DNA from: an uncultured Bacteroides sp.
Lineage (GTDB): Bacteria; Bacteroidota; Bacteroidia; Bacteroidales; Bacteroidaceae
Assembly (NCBI RefSeq): GCF_963677715.1
Contig: NZ_OY782495.1
Span: 2,594,001-2,658,000, forward strand
Reading direction: 5' to 3'
DNA: 64,000 nt
A program made the position numbers and the translations under genes. Under the pieces are notes generated by a model. The model saw only the letters and a list, made by a program, of their open reading frames with translations, was not told the DNA's origin and ran no database searches. Positions 1 through 11,186 of the stretch are shown in pieces. Position 1 is the stretch's first letter, and each line of letters opens with the position of its first letter.

Positions 1-160
<160 letters not shown>

Positions 161-212
161 TTACAGTAATAAATATTATTTTAATTAGAAATTTAAAGTA
201 AAGAATTATAAA

Positions 213-2330
213 ATGGCAAAGCAAGATTTACATTTAACTCGAAATATAGGTATCATGGCTCATATTGATGCGGGTAAAACCACAACGTCTGAGCGTATAC
301 TTTTTTACACTGGGCTGACTCATAAAATAGGTGAAGTTCATGATGGTGCGGCTACTATGGATTGGATGGAGCAAGAGCAAGAGCGCGGTATAACTATTAC
401 GTCTGCTGCTACTACTACCCGTTGGAACTATTCAGGAAATATATATAAGATTAATTTGATTGATACTCCAGGACATGTTGATTTCACTGCCGAAGTTGAG
501 CGCTCACTTCGTGTGCTTGACGGTGCTGTTGCTACTTATTGCGCTGTGGGTGGTGTAGAACCTCAGTCGGAGACAGTATGGAGGCAAGCTGATAAATATA
601 ATGTGCCTCGTATTGGTTATGTTAATAAAATGGACCGTTCTGGTGCGGACTTTTTTGAAGTGGTTCGCCAAATGAAGGCTGTATTGGGAGCTAACCCATG
701 TCCGATTGTTGTTCCCATAGGCGCTGAAGAATCTTTTAAGGGATTGGTTGACCTTATCAAGATGAAAGCTGTTTATTGGCATGATGAGACAATGGGCGCT
801 GATTATTCTGTAGAAGACATACCAGCTGGACTTATGGAAGAATGCAATGAATGGAGAGACAAAATGCTGGAAAAGGTAGCTGAATATGATGATAGATTAA
901 TGGAGAAATATTTCGATGACCCTTCTACCATAACGGAAGAAGAAGTATTGAGAGCTCTTCGTAATGCGACCGTACAGATGGCTATTGTTCCTATGCTTTG
1001 TGGGTCTTCTTTTAAAAATAAAGGTGTTCAGACACTGCTTGATTATGTTTGTGCCTTTTTACCTTCACCTTTAGATACAGAGAATGTTATAGGAACTAAT
1101 CCTGATACAGGTGCAGAAGAAGATCGTAAGCCTAGTGAAGACGATAAAACTTCAGCTTTGGCTTTTAAAATAGCGACAGATCCTTATGTGGGCCGGTTGA
1201 CTTTTTTCCGTGTGTATTCTGGTAAAATTGAAGCAGGTTCTTATGTTTATAATTCCCGCTCAGGTAAGAAAGAACGTGTTTCTCGATTATTTCAGATGCA
1301 TTCTAATAAACAAAACCCAGTTGACGTTATTGGTGCTGGTGATATTGGAGCTGGTGTTGGCTTTAAAGATATTCGTACAGGCGATACTCTTTGTGACGAG
1401 GCATATCCTATTGTTTTAGAATCAATGGATTTTCCAGATCCAGTAATTGGTATTGCTGTTGAGCCGAAGACGCAGAAGGATATGGATAAATTATCTAATG
1501 GTTTAGCTAAATTGGCAGAAGAAGATCCTACGTTTACTGTGCATACAGATGAGCAGACTGGACAAACTGTTATTTCGGGTATGGGTGAACTTCATCTGGA
1601 TATTATTATTGATCGTCTTAAACGAGAATTCAAGGTTGAATGTAATCAGGGGCGCCCTCAGGTTAATTATAAAGAAGCGATAACTAAGACGGTTAATATC
1701 CGTGAGGTATATAAGAAACAATCGGGTGGGCGTGGTAAGTTTGCTGATATTATTGTTAATATAGGTCCAGCTGATGCTGATTTTTCGCAAGGAGGATTAC
1801 AATTCATTGATGAAGTGAAGGGAGGAAATATTCCAAAAGAATTCATTCCTTCAGTTCAGAAAGGCTTCCAATCTGCTATGAAAAATGGTGTCTTGGCTGG
1901 TTATCCATTGGATTCGTTAAAGGTTTCATTGGTTGACGGTTCTTTCCATCCTGTGGATTCTGATCAGTTATCATTTGAAATTTGTGCGATTCAGGCTTAT
2001 AAAAATGCTTGTGCAAAGGCTGGTCCAGTCTTGATGGAACCGCTAATGAAATTGGAAGTCGTTACTCCAGAAGAAAACATGGGTGATGTAATAGGAGACT
2101 TGAATAAACGTCGTGGCCAAGTTGAAGGGATGGAATCCAGTCGTTCTGGTGCTAGAATTGTAAAGGCTATAGTTCCTCTGTCAGAAATGTTTGGATATGT
2201 AACAACTTTACGTACGATTACTTCTGGCCGTGCCACTTCATCGATGACTTATTTTCATCATGCTCAAGTGTCTTCTTCTATAGCAAAAACTGTTTTGGAA
2301 GAAGTTAAGGGGCGCGCTGATTTACTTTAA
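213..2330 (+). CDS. fusA: Elongation factor G
   Basis: This 705-residue translational GTPase drives ribosome translocation and, with RRF, ribosome recycling. All GTPase motifs are present: G1 in AHIDAGKTT near residue 17, the switch I region [11 protein letters not shown]3 DTPGHVDF near residue 90, and G4 NKMD near residue 143. Domains II to V follow at normal length, with a typical domain IV ([19 protein letters not shown]). The location between rpsG and rpsJ marks it as the housekeeping EF-G rather than one of the extra EF-G-like paralogs of Bacteroidetes. A gap of 84 bases separates it from rpsJ, with no clear terminator, so read-through into the S10 cluster is likely. Confidence 0.98.
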   Translation: MAKQDLHLTRNIGIMAHIDAGKTTTSERILFYTGLTHKIGEVHDGAATMDWMEQEQERGITITSAATTTRWNYSGNIYKINLIDTPGHVDFTAEVERSLRVLDGAVATYCAVGGVEPQSETVWRQADKYNVPRIGYVNKMDRSGADFFEVVRQMKAVLGANPCPIVVPIGAEESFKGLVDLIKMKAVYWHDETMGADYSVEDIPAGLMEECNEWRDKMLEKVAEYDDRLMEKYFDDPSTITEEEVLRALRNATVQMAIVPMLCGSSFKNKGVQTLLDYVCAFLPSPLDTENVIGTNPDTGAEEDRKPSEDDKTSALAFKIATDPYVGRLTFFRVYSGKIEAGSYVYNSRSGKKERVSRLFQMHSNKQNPVDVIGAGDIGAGVGFKDIRTGDTLCDEAYPIVLESMDFPDPVIGIAVEPKTQKDMDKLSNGLAKLAEEDPTFTVHTDEQTGQTVISGMGELHLDIIIDRLKREFKVECNQGRPQVNYKEAITKTVNIREVYKKQSGGRGKFADIIVNIGPADADFSQGGLQFIDEVKGGNIPKEFIPSVQKGFQSAMKNGVLAGYPLDSLKVSLVDGSFHPVDSDQLSFEICAIQAYKNACAKAGPVLMEPLMKLEVVTPEENMGDVIGDLNKRRGQVEGMESSRSGARIVKAIVPLSEMFGYVTTLRTITSGRATSSMTYFHHAQVSSSIAKTVLEEVKGRADLL

Positions 2331-2414
2331 TTTATTATAAAATGCTGGATTAGTGAATGACTCTTAATCTGTTGCATTTAATGTAATATATAAATTTATT
2401 AATATAATATCATA

Positions 2415-2720
2415 ATGAGTCAAAAAATCAGAATCAAATTAAAGTCTTACGATCATAACTTAGTCGATAAATCGGCAGAGCGGATTGTGAAGACTGTTAA
2501 GAGTACGGGCGCTATTGTTAGCGGCCCTATACCCTTACCTACGCATAAGCGTATTTTTACAGTGAATCGGTCAACTTTTGTTAACAAGAAGTCTAGGGAG
2601 CAATTTGAGCTTTCTTCTTATAAAAGATTGATTGATATTTATAGTTCAACCGCTAAAACCGTGGATGCTTTAATGAAGCTCGAGTTGCCTAGCGGTGTTG
2701 AAGTTGAAATTAAAGTTTGA
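2415..2720 (+). CDS. rpsJ: 30S ribosomal protein S10
   Basis: The 101-residue product has the S10 fold signatures: [15 protein letters not shown] at the N-terminus, [17 protein letters not shown] in the loop, and a C-terminal GVEVEIKV strand. S10 sits in the 30S head and in other bacteria also serves as NusE in antitermination. It is the first gene of the S10 cluster and is followed after 19 bases by rplC. Confidence 0.98.
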   Translation: MSQKIRIKLKSYDHNLVDKSAERIVKTVKSTGAIVSGPIPLPTHKRIFTVNRSTFVNKKSREQFELSSYKRLIDIYSSTAKTVDALMKLELPSGVEVEIKV

Positions 2721-2739
2721 TAATTAAAAACAAATTGAA

Positions 2740-3357
2740 ATGCCAGGATTATTAGGAAAAAAAATCGGAATGACATCCGTATTCAGTGCTGATGGCAAAA
2801 ATGTGCCATGCACTGTTATCGAAGCAGGTCCTTGTGTTGTGACGCAAATGAAGACCCTTCAGAATGATGGGTATGAGGCTATTCAGGTGGGATTCCAAGA
2901 CAAAAAGGAGAAGCATACAACAAAGCCTTTGATGGGACATTTTAAAAAAGCGGGAGTAACCCCTAAGAGGCATTTGGCTGAGTTCAAAGAATTTGAAAGT
3001 AATTTCAATCTAGGGGATGCTATTACTGTAGATTTATTTAATAGCGTTGAATTTGTTGATGTTATTGGGACGTCAAAGGGAAAAGGATTTCAAGGAGTTG
3101 TTAAAAGACATGGTTTCGGTGGCGTTGGACAAGCGACTCACGGGCAGCATAATCGTGCTCGTAAACCAGGATCTATAGGTGCTTGTTCATATCCTGCAAA
3201 AGTATTTAAAGGTATGCGTATGGGTGGACAACTTGGTGGCGATAGGGTTACTGTTCAAAACTTGCAGATATTAAAAGTAATTGCGGAACATAATCTTTTA
3301 TTAGTGAAAGGTTCTGTCCCTGGTTGTAAAGGTTCAATCGTAATAATTGAGAAATAA
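2740..3357 (+). CDS. rplC: 50S ribosomal protein L3
   Basis: The 205-residue protein begins [15 protein letters not shown] and carries the L3 signature region [15 protein letters not shown], then the conserved [20 protein letters not shown] stretch that reaches towards the peptidyl-transferase centre. L3 helps initiate 50S assembly. Its TAA stop overlaps the rplD ATG by one base (TAATG), consistent with translational coupling. Confidence 0.98.
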   Translation: MPGLLGKKIGMTSVFSADGKNVPCTVIEAGPCVVTQMKTLQNDGYEAIQVGFQDKKEKHTTKPLMGHFKKAGVTPKRHLAEFKEFESNFNLGDAITVDLFNSVEFVDVIGTSKGKGFQGVVKRHGFGGVGQATHGQHNRARKPGSIGACSYPAKVFKGMRMGGQLGGDRVTVQNLQILKVIAEHNLLLVKGSVPGCKGSIVIIEK

Positions 3358-3983
3358 TGGAAGTTAACGTATATAATATTAAAGGTGAAGATACTGGGAG
3401 AAAGATTGCGTTAAAAGAATCTATCTTTGGGATTGAGCCTAATGATCATGCTATTTATTTAGATGTGAAGCAATTTATGGCTAATCAGCGTCAAGGTACC
3501 CATAAGTCTAAAGAGAGAAGCGAGATTAGTGGATCTACTCGTAAAATCGGACGCCAAAAAGGTGGCGGTGGTGCTCGTCGTGGAGATATGAATTCTCCAA
3601 TACTTGTTGGCGGTGGACGTGTCTTTGGTCCTAGACCTCGTGACTATTTCTTTAAATTAAACAAGAAGATAAAGACTTTAGCGAGGAAATCAGCATTAGC
3701 ATATAAGGCACAAAATAATGCGATTGCTATTGTGGAGGATTTTAGCTTGGATGCTCCAAGAACAAAAGATTTTATTGCGATAACAAAAAATCTTAAAGTT
3801 TCCGATAAAAAGTTGCTAATGATTTTATTGGAATCAAATAAAAACGTATATTTGTCAGCTCGTAACGTGACGGGCGCTGAGGTACAAACTGTTTCTGGAT
3901 TAAATACTTACAAAGTATTGAATGCAGATATTGTAGTGTTGACTGAAAGTGCTCTTTCGTCTGTATATAATGTCTTAATTTAA
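3357..3983 (+). CDS. rplD: 50S ribosomal protein L4
   Basis: The 208-residue product has the extended L4 loop ([15 protein letters not shown], then [10 protein letters not shown]), which lines the exit tunnel in other bacteria, and the C-terminal Rossmann-like domain. In E. coli L4 represses its own S10 operon; nothing here shows whether that applies in Bacteroidetes. The start overlaps the rplC stop. Confidence 0.97.
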   Translation: MEVNVYNIKGEDTGRKIALKESIFGIEPNDHAIYLDVKQFMANQRQGTHKSKERSEISGSTRKIGRQKGGGGARRGDMNSPILVGGGRVFGPRPRDYFFKLNKKIKTLARKSALAYKAQNNAIAIVEDFSLDAPRTKDFIAITKNLKVSDKKLLMILLESNKNVYLSARNVTGAEVQTVSGLNTYKVLNADIVVLTESALSSVYNVLI

Positions 3984-4000
3984 TCAGGGAGGCTTAGATC

Positions 4001-4291
4001 GTGGGAATTATTATTAAACCATTGGTGACTGAAAAAATGACTGCAATAACTGATAAACAAAATCGTTTCGGTTTTATTGTTCGTCCAGAAGCCAATAAAT
4101 TAGAGATTAAGAGAGAAGTAGAAGCCTTTTATCATGTTACAGTAATTGAGGTTAATACTGCTAAGTATGCTGGCAAAAATAAAAGTCGTTATACGAAAGC
4201 TGGTATTATCAAAGGGAAAACTAACGCATATAAGAAAGCAATAGTAACATTGAAAGAGGGAGATACTATTGATTTTTATAGCAATATTTAA
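4001..4291 (+). CDS. rplW: 50S ribosomal protein L23
   Basis: The 96-residue L23 begins at a GTG codon (4001-4003), preceded by CAGGGAGG, one of the few clear Shine-Dalgarno sequences in the cluster. KPLVTEKM near the start and the VNTAKYAGK loop are typical. L23 forms the rim of the exit tunnel where trigger factor and SRP dock. It lies 17 bases after rplD and 6 before rplB. Confidence 0.97.
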   Translation: MGIIIKPLVTEKMTAITDKQNRFGFIVRPEANKLEIKREVEAFYHVTVIEVNTAKYAGKNKSRYTKAGIIKGKTNAYKKAIVTLKEGDTIDFYSNI

Positions 4292-4297
4292 AAAAAA

Positions 4298-5122
4298 ATG
4301 GCAGTACGCAAATTTAAGCCCACAACACCGGGGCAAAGGCATAAAATTATTGGTACTTTTGAAGAAATTACCGCGGGAGTACCAGAGAAATCTCTTACAT
4401 ATGGGAAAAAATCTTCAGGTGGTCGTAATAGTGATGGTAAAATGACTATGCGCTATCTTGGTGGTGGTCACAGGAAGATTATTCGAATTGTTGATTTTAA
4501 GAGAAATAAAGACGGTGTGCCAGCTGTGGTTAAGACAATAGAATATGATCCGAATCGTTCGGCTCGTATCGCTTTGCTCTTTTATGCAGATGGAGAGAAA
4601 AGGTATATTATTGCTCCCAATGGGTTGCAAGTAGGTGCGACATTAATGTCAGGTGATAACGCAGCGCCAGAAATAGGCAATGCTCTTCCGTTGCAAAATA
4701 TCCCTGTGGGTTCAGTAGTTCATAATATAGAATTACGTCCAGGACAAGGAGCGGCTTTGGTTCGTTCTGCAGGTAATTTTGCGCAATTGACTTCTAGAGA
4801 GGGCAAATATTGTGTTATCAAATTGCCTTCAGGCGAGGTTAGGCAGATACTTAGTACATGCAAGGCCACTATTGGTAGTGTGGGAAATTCTGATCATGGA
4901 CTGGAAAGTTCGGGTAAGGCTGGACGCTCTAGATGGCAAGGACGTCGTCCCCGCAATCGAGGCGTCGTTATGAATCCTGTAGATCACCCAATGGGTGGGG
5001 GCGAAGGACGTGCGTCTGGAGGTCATCCTAGGTCTCGCAAGGGATTGTATGCAAAAGGACTTAAAACGCGAGCTCCTAAAAAGCAGTCTTCTAGGTATAT
5101 AATTGAGAGAAGAAAAAAGTAA
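4298..5122 (+). CDS. rplB: 50S ribosomal protein L2
   Basis: The 274-residue protein has the full L2 architecture: an N-terminal RNA-binding OB-like domain ([19 protein letters not shown]), an SH3-like domain, and the conserved C-terminal [19 protein letters not shown] motif with the histidine needed near the peptidyl-transferase centre. Length is normal. The ATG lies 6 bases after the rplW stop. Confidence 0.98.
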   Translation: MAVRKFKPTTPGQRHKIIGTFEEITAGVPEKSLTYGKKSSGGRNSDGKMTMRYLGGGHRKIIRIVDFKRNKDGVPAVVKTIEYDPNRSARIALLFYADGEKRYIIAPNGLQVGATLMSGDNAAPEIGNALPLQNIPVGSVVHNIELRPGQGAALVRSAGNFAQLTSREGKYCVIKLPSGEVRQILSTCKATIGSVGNSDHGLESSGKAGRSRWQGRRPRNRGVVMNPVDHPMGGGEGRASGGHPRSRKGLYAKGLKTRAPKKQSSRYIIERRKK

Positions 5123-5142
5123 TCTGATTAATTGAGTAAACT

Positions 5143-5412
5143 ATGAGTCGTTCATTAAAAAAAGGTCCATATATTGATGTCAAACTTGAGAAAAAAGTAT
5201 TTGCTTTGAATGAGGTAGACAAAAAGGTGGTCGTTAAGACTTGGGCTAGAGCTTCAATGATTTCACCTGATTTTGTTGGTCATACTGTTGCAGTTCACAA
5301 TGGAAATAAATTTATTCCCGTTTATATTACCGAGAATATGGTAGGGCATAAGTTGGGCGAATTTGCTCCAACTCGTACTTTTAGAGGACATGCTGGCAAT
5401 AAGAAAAAATAA
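5143..5412 (+). CDS. rpsS: 30S ribosomal protein S19
   Basis: The 89-residue S19 begins [12 protein letters not shown] and holds the family signature [23 protein letters not shown] with a GHAGNKKK tail. It binds the 30S head beside S13 at the A-site tRNA finger. It lies between rplB and rplV in the standard order. Confidence 0.98.
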   Translation: MSRSLKKGPYIDVKLEKKVFALNEVDKKVVVKTWARASMISPDFVGHTVAVHNGNKFIPVYITENMVGHKLGEFAPTRTFRGHAGNKKK

Positions 5413-5444
5413 TGGGATTAATAGAAATAATAAAGTATTAAATA

Positions 5445-5855
5445 ATGGGAGCAAGAAAAAAAATATCGGCTGATAAAAGAAAAGAAGCCTTTAAATCTAT
5501 GTATTTTGCTAAGTTGCAGAATGTCCCAACTTCACCTCGTAAAATGCGTCTCGTAGCTGATATGATTCGTGGAATGGAAGTGAATAAAGCTCTTGGCGTT
5601 TTGAAATTTTCTTCAAAAGAGGCTGCTGGGAGAGTCGAAAAGCTACTTCGTTCCGCAATTGCTAATTGGGAGCAAAAGAATGAACGTAAAGCCGAGAATG
5701 GTAACTTATTTGTCGTTAAAGTATTTGTTGATTGCGGCTCTACATTAAAAAGAATGAGACCCGCTCCGCAGGGCAGAGGATATAGAATTAGGAAACGCTC
5801 AAATCACGTAACGCTGTTTGTTGATTCTAAAACTAATAATGAAGATCAAAATTAA
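5445..5855 (+). CDS. rplV: 50S ribosomal protein L22
   Basis: The 136-residue product carries the globular L22 core ([15 protein letters not shown]) and the beta-hairpin region ending in the signature [20 protein letters not shown], which lines the exit tunnel. Relative to the E. coli protein (110 residues) it has a charged N-terminal extension and a longer C-terminus. Five bases separate its stop from rpsC. Confidence 0.97.
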   Translation: MGARKKISADKRKEAFKSMYFAKLQNVPTSPRKMRLVADMIRGMEVNKALGVLKFSSKEAAGRVEKLLRSAIANWEQKNERKAENGNLFVVKVFVDCGSTLKRMRPAPQGRGYRIRKRSNHVTLFVDSKTNNEDQN

Positions 5856-5860
5856 GCTAC

Positions 5861-6586
5861 ATGGGACAAAAAGTTAATCCAATAAGTAATCGTTTAGGTA
5901 TCATTCGAGGATGGGATTCTAATTGGTATGGTGGAAATGATTACGGAGATTCATTGCTTGAAGATAGCAAGATTCGTAAATATCTTAGTGTTAGACTTAT
6001 TAAAGCGAGTGTGTCACGAATTGTTATTGAGCGTACACTAAAGCTTGTGACTATTACGGTTTGTACGGCGCGTCCTGGTATTATTATTGGCAAAGGAGGG
6101 CAAGAGGTTGATAAGTTAAAAGAAGAGTTGAAAAAAATCACGGATAAGGATATTCAAATTAATATCTTTGAAGTGAAGCGGCCAGAACTTGATGCTGTTA
6201 TAGTTGCAAATAATATTGCACGTCAGGTTGAAGGGAAAATAGCCTATCGTCGTGCTATTAAAATGTCCATTGCTAATACAATGCGTATGGGTGCAGAAGG
6301 AATAAAAGTGCAAATTTCAGGGCGTTTGAATGGGGCTGAAATGGCTCGTTCTGAAATGTATAAAGAAGGAAGAACTCCGTTGCATACTTTTAGAGCAGAT
6401 ATTGACTATTGTCATGCAGAAGCAATGACTAAGGTCGGTCTTCTTGGGATAAAAGTTTGGATTTGTAGGGGTGAGATTTTTGGAAAAAAAGATTTGGCTC
6501 CAAATTTCACTCAGAGCAAAGATAGTGCTCGTGGTGGTGGCAATAACGGTGGGAAAAACTTTAAAAGGAAGAAAAATAATCGCTAA
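5861..6586 (+). CDS. rpsC: 30S ribosomal protein S3
   Basis: The 241-residue S3 begins [18 protein letters not shown] and has the KH-type RNA-binding motif [14 protein letters not shown] near residue 75, which contributes to the mRNA entry channel and helicase activity. The C-terminal domain is standard. The last 30 residues form an Asn/Lys/Gly-rich tail not present in E. coli S3. Confidence 0.98.
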   Translation: MGQKVNPISNRLGIIRGWDSNWYGGNDYGDSLLEDSKIRKYLSVRLIKASVSRIVIERTLKLVTITVCTARPGIIIGKGGQEVDKLKEELKKITDKDIQINIFEVKRPELDAVIVANNIARQVEGKIAYRRAIKMSIANTMRMGAEGIKVQISGRLNGAEMARSEMYKEGRTPLHTFRADIDYCHAEAMTKVGLLGIKVWICRGEIFGKKDLAPNFTQSKDSARGGGNNGGKNFKRKKNNR

Positions 6587-6608
6587 ACGAATTTGATTTT
6601 TAGAAATT

Positions 6609-7046
6609 ATGTTACAACCGAAAAAGACGAAGTTCAGAAGACAACAGAAGGGGCGCATGAAGGGTAATGCCCAAAGGGGAAATCAGCTTGCTTTTGGATC
6701 TTTTGGTATAAAAGCTTTGCAAAATAAGTGGATTACTGGGCGTCAAATCGAAGCAGCTCGTATAGCTGTGACAAGATATATGCAACGTCAGGGCCAAATT
6801 TGGATTCGAATATTTCCTGATAAACCAATTACAAAGAAACCTGCAGAAGTGCGTATGGGTAAGGGTAAAGGGTCTCCAGAAGGCTTCGTAGCCCCAATCA
6901 CTCCAGGAAGAATAATAATTGAAGTTGAAGGAGTATCGTATGAAGTTGCTAAAGAGGCTCTACGTTTAGCAGCCCAAAAACTTCCTATCACTACGAAGTT
7001 TATAGTTAGACGTGATTATGATGTTCAAAATCAACAAAATGCATAG
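6609..7046 (+). CDS. rplP: 50S ribosomal protein L16
   Basis: The 145-residue L16 begins [19 protein letters not shown] and contains the signatures [22 protein letters not shown] and GFVAPI. It organises the A-site region of the large subunit. It lies 22 bases after rpsC and 5 before rpmC. Confidence 0.98.
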   Translation: MLQPKKTKFRRQQKGRMKGNAQRGNQLAFGSFGIKALQNKWITGRQIEAARIAVTRYMQRQGQIWIRIFPDKPITKKPAEVRMGKGKGSPEGFVAPITPGRIIIEVEGVSYEVAKEALRLAAQKLPITTKFIVRRDYDVQNQQNA

Positions 7047-7051
7047 CGCGT

Positions 7052-7249
7052 ATGAAGAATTCAGAAATTAAAGAAATGTCTACTAGTGATTTAGTAGAGA
7101 GATTGGACGCTGAGGTGGTTAGTTATGATCAAATGATTTTAAATCACCTCATATCTCCATTGGATAATCCTGCCCAAATTAAGTTTTTGCGTAGGACTAT
7201 TGCACGTATGAAATCGGAATTGCGTCTGAGAGAACTAATTAATAAATGA
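7052..7249 (+). CDS. rpmC: 50S ribosomal protein L29
   Basis: This small all-helical protein of 65 residues has the L29 pattern: [17 protein letters not shown], then the [23 protein letters not shown] helix. L29 sits beside L23 at the tunnel exit. Its TGA stop (7247-7249) lies 8 bases before the preferred start of rpsQ. Confidence 0.96.
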   Translation: MKNSEIKEMSTSDLVERLDAEVVSYDQMILNHLISPLDNPAQIKFLRRTIARMKSELRLRELINK

Positions 7250-7257
7250 TGAGCTTG

Positions 7258-7515
7258 ATGGAAGCAAGAAATTTAAGAAAAGAGAGAACAGGGGTTGTGT
7301 TAAGTAATAAGATGGATAAAACTATTACTGTGGCTTCAAAGTTTAAGGAAAAGCACCCTATATATGGTAAGTTTGTTAGTAAAACAAAGAAATACCATGC
7401 TCATGATGAACAAAATCAATGTAATATTGGTGATACAGTATGCATTATGGAGACGCGCCCTTTGAGTAAAACAAAGAGGTGGAGGTTAGTAGAAATAATC
7501 GAAAGAGTTAAGTAA
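7258..7515 (+). CDS. rpsQ: 30S ribosomal protein S17
   Basis: S17 is an OB-fold primary 16S rRNA binder. The frame opens at 7246 ([16 protein letters not shown]), but the ATG at 7258 gives [14 protein letters not shown], the usual Bacteroides N-terminus as I recall it, so an 85-residue product is preferred. KMDKTITV and the C-terminal [19 protein letters not shown] are diagnostic. The ATGs at 7246 and 7249 are alternatives. Confidence 0.95.
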   Translation: MEARNLRKERTGVVLSNKMDKTITVASKFKEKHPIYGKFVSKTKKYHAHDEQNQCNIGDTVCIMETRPLSKTKRWRLVEIIERVK

Positions 7516-7517
7516 TT

Positions 7518-7883
7518 ATGATACAAGCGGAATCTAGACTTACAGTATGTGACAATAGTGGAGCAAAGGAAGCTTTGTGTATCCGGGTTTTAGGAGGTAC
7601 AGGGCGCCGTTATGCTTCTGTTGGGGATGTTATCGTTGTCTCTGTAAAGAGCGTCATCCCTTCCAGTGATATAAAAAAAGGTGCAGTTTCAAAAGCTTTA
7701 ATAGTGCGTACTAGAAAAGAAATTCGTCGTGCTGATGGATCTTATATACGTTTTGATGATAATGCTTGCATATTGCTTAATAATGCAGGTGAAATTCGTG
7801 GTAGTCGTATTTTTGGCCCTGTTGCAAGGGAGCTTCGTGCTACAAACATGAAAGTTGTGTCACTTGCACCTGAAGTACTTTAA
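7518..7883 (+). CDS. rplN: 50S ribosomal protein L14
   Basis: The 121-residue L14 begins [27 protein letters not shown] and ends with [13 protein letters not shown], both family signatures. It forms an intersubunit bridge next to L19. It starts 2 bases after rpsQ. Confidence 0.98.
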   Translation: MIQAESRLTVCDNSGAKEALCIRVLGGTGRRYASVGDVIVVSVKSVIPSSDIKKGAVSKALIVRTRKEIRRADGSYIRFDDNACILLNNAGEIRGSRIFGPVARELRATNMKVVSLAPEVL

Positions 7884-7902
7884 TCGGTAAAAGTTTTAAG
7901 TA

Positions 7903-8223
7903 ATGAACAAATTACATATCAAAAAAGGTGATACAGTTTGCGTGAATTCGGGTGAAGATAAAGGAAAAACTGGTCAAGTATTAAAGGTTTTCGTAAAGAA
8001 GGGACGTGCTATAGTAGAAGGCATTAATATGGTTTCAAAAAGTACAAAGCCTAATGCAAAGAATCCTCAAGGTGGTATTGTTAAACAAGAATCATCTGTT
8101 CACTTGTCTAATTTAAATCCCGCTGATCCCAAAACAGGTAAAGCGACGCGTATTGGGAGAAAATTAAGTTCTGATGGAACTTTAGTACGTTATTCTAAAA
8201 AATCAGGGGAGGAAATTAAGTAA
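7903..8223 (+). CDS. rplX: 50S ribosomal protein L24
   Basis: The 106-residue product has an N-terminal KOW motif ([23 protein letters not shown]) and the [11 protein letters not shown] strand of L24, an early assembly initiator near the tunnel exit. The stop overlaps the rplE start by one base (TAATG). Confidence 0.98.
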   Translation: MNKLHIKKGDTVCVNSGEDKGKTGQVLKVFVKKGRAIVEGINMVSKSTKPNAKNPQGGIVKQESSVHLSNLNPADPKTGKATRIGRKLSSDGTLVRYSKKSGEEIK

Positions 8224-8780
8224 TGAGTAATACTGCTAGCCTAAAGAAAGAATATGCAGAGCGTATTGCTCCTGCATTGAAATCAAAATTTCAGTATTCT
8301 TCATCTATGCAAATTCCTGTACTTAAGAAGATTGTTATCAATCAAGGCTTAGGTATGGCTGTTGCAGATAAGAAGATCATTGAAGTTGCAATAAATGAAA
8401 TGACAACTATTACGGGGCAAAAAGCTGTTGCTACAATTTCTCGTAAAGATATAGCTAATTTTAAATTGCGTAAGAAAATGCCCATTGGTGTAATGGTGAC
8501 ATTGCGTAGAGAAAGGATGTATGAATTTTTGGAAAAATTAATCCGTGTGGCATTACCTCGAATTAGAGATTTTAAAGGTATTGAGAGCCGATTTGATGGA
8601 AAAGGTAACTATACTCTTGGTATTCAAGAACAAATTATTTTTCCTGAAATTAACATTGATAGTATTACTCGAATTCTGGGAATGAATATTACCTTTGTTA
8701 CTTCGGCAGGTACAGATGAAGAAGGAATTGCGCTTTTAAAAGAATTTGGTTTACCATTTAAAAACGTAAAAAAAGATTGA
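8223..8780 (+). CDS. rplE: 50S ribosomal protein L5
   Basis: The 185-residue L5 has the signature [14 protein letters not shown], the [16 protein letters not shown] loop and the [19 protein letters not shown] region. It binds 5S rRNA in the central protuberance. Coupled to rplX upstream and 4 bases before rpsN. Confidence 0.98.
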   Translation: MSNTASLKKEYAERIAPALKSKFQYSSSMQIPVLKKIVINQGLGMAVADKKIIEVAINEMTTITGQKAVATISRKDIANFKLRKKMPIGVMVTLRRERMYEFLEKLIRVALPRIRDFKGIESRFDGKGNYTLGIQEQIIFPEINIDSITRILGMNITFVTSAGTDEEGIALLKEFGLPFKNVKKD

Positions 8781-8784
8781 TATT

Positions 8785-9054
8785 ATGGCGAAAGAATCTA
8801 TGAAGGCTCGTGAAATTAAACGTGCTGATTTAGTAAAAAAGTATGCAGAGAGAAGAGCGATATTGAAGAAAGAAGGTAATTATGAGGCTTTGCAAGCTTT
8901 ACCTAAAAACTCTTCGCCTGTGCGAATGCATAACCGTTGTAAATTAACAGGACGTCCTAAGGGTTATATACGCCAATTTGGGGTTTCTAGAATTCAATTT
9001 AGAGAGATGGCTTCTAATGGACTTATACCAGGCGTTAAAAAAGCCAGTTGGTAG
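8785..9054 (+). CDS. rpsN: 30S ribosomal protein S14, zinc-free form
   Basis: The 89-residue length and the sequence [27 protein letters not shown] identify the long, zinc-independent S14: the four-cysteine ribbon of the short form is absent. S14 lies in the 30S head next to S3 and S10. A 55-base gap follows before rpsH. Confidence 0.97.
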   Translation: MAKESMKAREIKRADLVKKYAERRAILKKEGNYEALQALPKNSSPVRMHNRCKLTGRPKGYIRQFGVSRIQFREMASNGLIPGVKKASW

Positions 9055-9109
9055 GTTCGCATTATTTAAATATTGTCAGGAGAAACCTGATTAATTTAAT
9101 TATATTTTT

Positions 9110-9505
9110 ATGACAGATCCAATAGCAGATTATTTAACAAGGATGAGAAATGCAATTACTGCTAATCACAGAATTGTTGAGATCCCTTCTTCTAATTTAA
9201 AGAAGGGGATGACTAAAATCCTTTTCGAAAAAGGATACATTCTTAATTATAAGTTCGTAGAACAGGGAGCGCAAGGTCTTATCAAAGTGGCTTTGAAGTA
9301 TGATTCCATCAATAGAGTTAGTGCAATAAAAAAAATGGAAAGGATATCTTCTCCAGGTATGCGAAAGTATACTGGTTATAAAGATATGCCACGTGTCATT
9401 AATGGTTTAGGCATTGCTATAATATCTACTTCCAAAGGTGTAATGACAAACAAAGAAGCTGCTGAATTAAAGATTGGTGGTGAAGTATTGTGTTATGTAT
9501 ATTAA
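9110..9505 (+). CDS. rpsH: 30S ribosomal protein S8
   Basis: The 131-residue S8 begins MTDPIADYLTRMRNA and ends with the signature GIAIISTSKGVMTNKEAAELKIGGEVLCYVY. It is a central-domain 16S rRNA binder; in E. coli it represses the spc operon. No repressor-binding structure was sought here. Confidence 0.98.
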   Translation: MTDPIADYLTRMRNAITANHRIVEIPSSNLKKGMTKILFEKGYILNYKFVEQGAQGLIKVALKYDSINRVSAIKKMERISSPGMRKYTGYKDMPRVINGLGIAIISTSKGVMTNKEAAELKIGGEVLCYVY

Positions 9506-9521
9506 TTAGGAGGAACAAGCT

Positions 9522-10076
9522 ATGTCAAGAATAGGAAAATTACCCATTAGTGTGCCGGCAGGTGTTATTGTAGCATTTAAAAATGATGTTATTACAGTAA
9601 AGGGACCTAAAGGTGAGTTATGTCAATATGTTAATCCTTTAATTAGTGTTGACATTGAAGACGGTCATATTATATTGAGTCGTCAAAATGAAGATAAACA
9701 AGAGCGAGCTTTTCATGGTTTGTATCGTTCGTTGATTCACAATATGGTTGTTGGAGTTTCAGTGGGGTATAAAAAAGAATTAGAGTTAGTCGGTGTGGGT
9801 TATCGTGCTTCAAATAATGGTAATATTATAGATTTGGCGCTAGGTTATACGCATAATATCTTTATACAGTTGCCTCCTGAAGTTAAGGTTGAAACTAAAT
9901 CAGAGAGAAATAAGAATCCTCTTATTATTTTAGAGTCTTGCGACAAGCAATTGCTTGGTCAGGTTTGCTCTAAAATACGATCTTTCCGTAAACCGGAGCC
10001 ATATAAAGGTAAAGGCATTAAATTTGTTGGAGAAGAAATTCGCAGAAAATCCGGGAAATCTGCTGGTGCTAAATAA
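9522..10076 (+). CDS. rplF: 50S ribosomal protein L6
   Basis: The 184-residue L6 has two tandem RNA-binding domains: MSRIGKLPISVPAGV with KGPKGEL, then the second half ending in the signature KPEPYKGKGIKFVGEEIRRKSGKS. AGGAGG at 9508-9513 supports the annotated start. Confidence 0.98.
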   Translation: MSRIGKLPISVPAGVIVAFKNDVITVKGPKGELCQYVNPLISVDIEDGHIILSRQNEDKQERAFHGLYRSLIHNMVVGVSVGYKKELELVGVGYRASNNGNIIDLALGYTHNIFIQLPPEVKVETKSERNKNPLIILESCDKQLLGQVCSKIRSFRKPEPYKGKGIKFVGEEIRRKSGKSAGAK

Positions 10077-10097
10077 ATTACGTAAATTTATATTATT

Positions 10098-10442
10098 ATG
10101 ACAACAAAATTAGAAAGACGGCTTAAAATTAAATATAGAGTACGTAATAAAATATCTGGTACTTCAGAACGTCCGCGTATGAGTATATTTAGAAGTAATA
10201 AACAAATATATGTGCAGATAATTGACGATTTATCTGGTAAGACTTTAGTGGCTGTTTCATCTTTGAGCTTAAAAGAGTTAATGCCTAAAAAAGAACAGGC
10301 TGCAAAGGTTGGTGAATTAATAGCTAAGAAGGCTCTAGAAGTTGGCGTTTTATCTGTCCTTTTTGATAGGAATGGTTATTTATATCATGGAAGAGTAAAA
10401 GAAGTGGCTGATGCAGCTCGTAACGGTGGACTAAAATTTTAA
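10098..10442 (+). CDS. rplR: 50S ribosomal protein L18
   Basis: The 114-residue L18 has the signature [33 protein letters not shown] and the C-terminal [26 protein letters not shown]. It binds 5S rRNA with L5. Five bases separate it from rpsE. Confidence 0.98.
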   Translation: MTTKLERRLKIKYRVRNKISGTSERPRMSIFRSNKQIYVQIIDDLSGKTLVAVSSLSLKELMPKKEQAAKVGELIAKKALEVGVLSVLFDRNGYLYHGRVKEVADAARNGGLKF

Positions 10443-10447
10443 TCATT

Positions 10448-10966
10448 ATGGCGGGAGTTTATAATAAAGTAAAAACGACTAACGATCTCGAATTAAAAGA
10501 TAGATTGGTTGCTATTAATCGTGTCACAAAGGTAACAAAGGGTGGTAGAACCTTTAGCTTTTCTGCGATTGTGGTTGTTGGTAATGAAGAAGGAATTATT
10601 GGATGGGGACTTGGTAAAGCGGGTGAAGTCACTGCTGCAATAGCAAAAGGAGTTGAATCTGCAAAGAAGAATCTAACATCAGTTCCTTTGTTGAAAGGAA
10701 CTGTTCCACATGAGCAAAGGGCTAAGTTTGGTGGTGCTGAGGTTTTTATAAAGCCTGCTTCTCATGGAACAGGTGTTGTTGCGGGTGGTGCAATGCGTGC
10801 TGTCCTTGAAAGTGTTGGAATTACAGATGTTTTAGCTAAATCCAAAGGTTCTTCTAATCCTCATAATTTAGTAAAAGCGACTATCTTAGCTTTAGGTGAG
10901 ATGCGTGATGCAAGAATGGTTGCACAAAACAGAGGAATTAGTATTGAAAAAGTATTTAGAGGTTAA
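10448..10966 (+). CDS. rpsE: 30S ribosomal protein S5
   Basis: The 172-residue product has the double-stranded-RNA-binding N-terminal part ([25 protein letters not shown]) and the C-terminal domain ([20 protein letters not shown]). S5 influences decoding accuracy and forms part of the mRNA entry site. rpmD follows after 14 bases, with GGAGG between the two genes. Confidence 0.98.
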   Translation: MAGVYNKVKTTNDLELKDRLVAINRVTKVTKGGRTFSFSAIVVVGNEEGIIGWGLGKAGEVTAAIAKGVESAKKNLTSVPLLKGTVPHEQRAKFGGAEVFIKPASHGTGVVAGGAMRAVLESVGITDVLAKSKGSSNPHNLVKATILALGEMRDARMVAQNRGISIEKVFRG

Positions 10967-10980
10967 ATAGGAGGGAAAAT

Positions 10981-11157
10981 ATGTCAACTATAAAAATAAA
11001 GCAAATTAAAAGTAGAATAGGTGCTCCTAGGGATCAAAAAAGGACTTTAGATGCATTAGGACTTCGTAAATTAAATCATTCAGTTGAACATGAGTGTACT
11101 TCTTCTATTCTTGGTATGGTAAATAAAGTTAAGCATTTAGTTATCATTGTTAAGTAA
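10981..11157 (+). CDS. rpmD: 50S ribosomal protein L30
   Basis: A 58-residue frame begins at the ATG at 10981, 6 bases after AGGAGG, and stops with TAA at 11155-11157. The translation MSTIKIKQIKSRIGAPRDQK, then TLDALGLRKLNHSVEH and the C-terminal KVKHLVIIVK, is a standard L30. It fills the expected place between rpsE and rplO. Confidence 0.97.
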   Translation: MSTIKIKQIKSRIGAPRDQKRTLDALGLRKLNHSVEHECTSSILGMVNKVKHLVIIVK

Positions 11158-11186
11158 TTATTTGTTGAATATAAAATTTTACATAT

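Noticed and set aside
504-782. Antisense frame within fusA and similar frames in other ribosomal genes
   Set aside because: They lie wholly inside well-identified genes and show no protein-like features.
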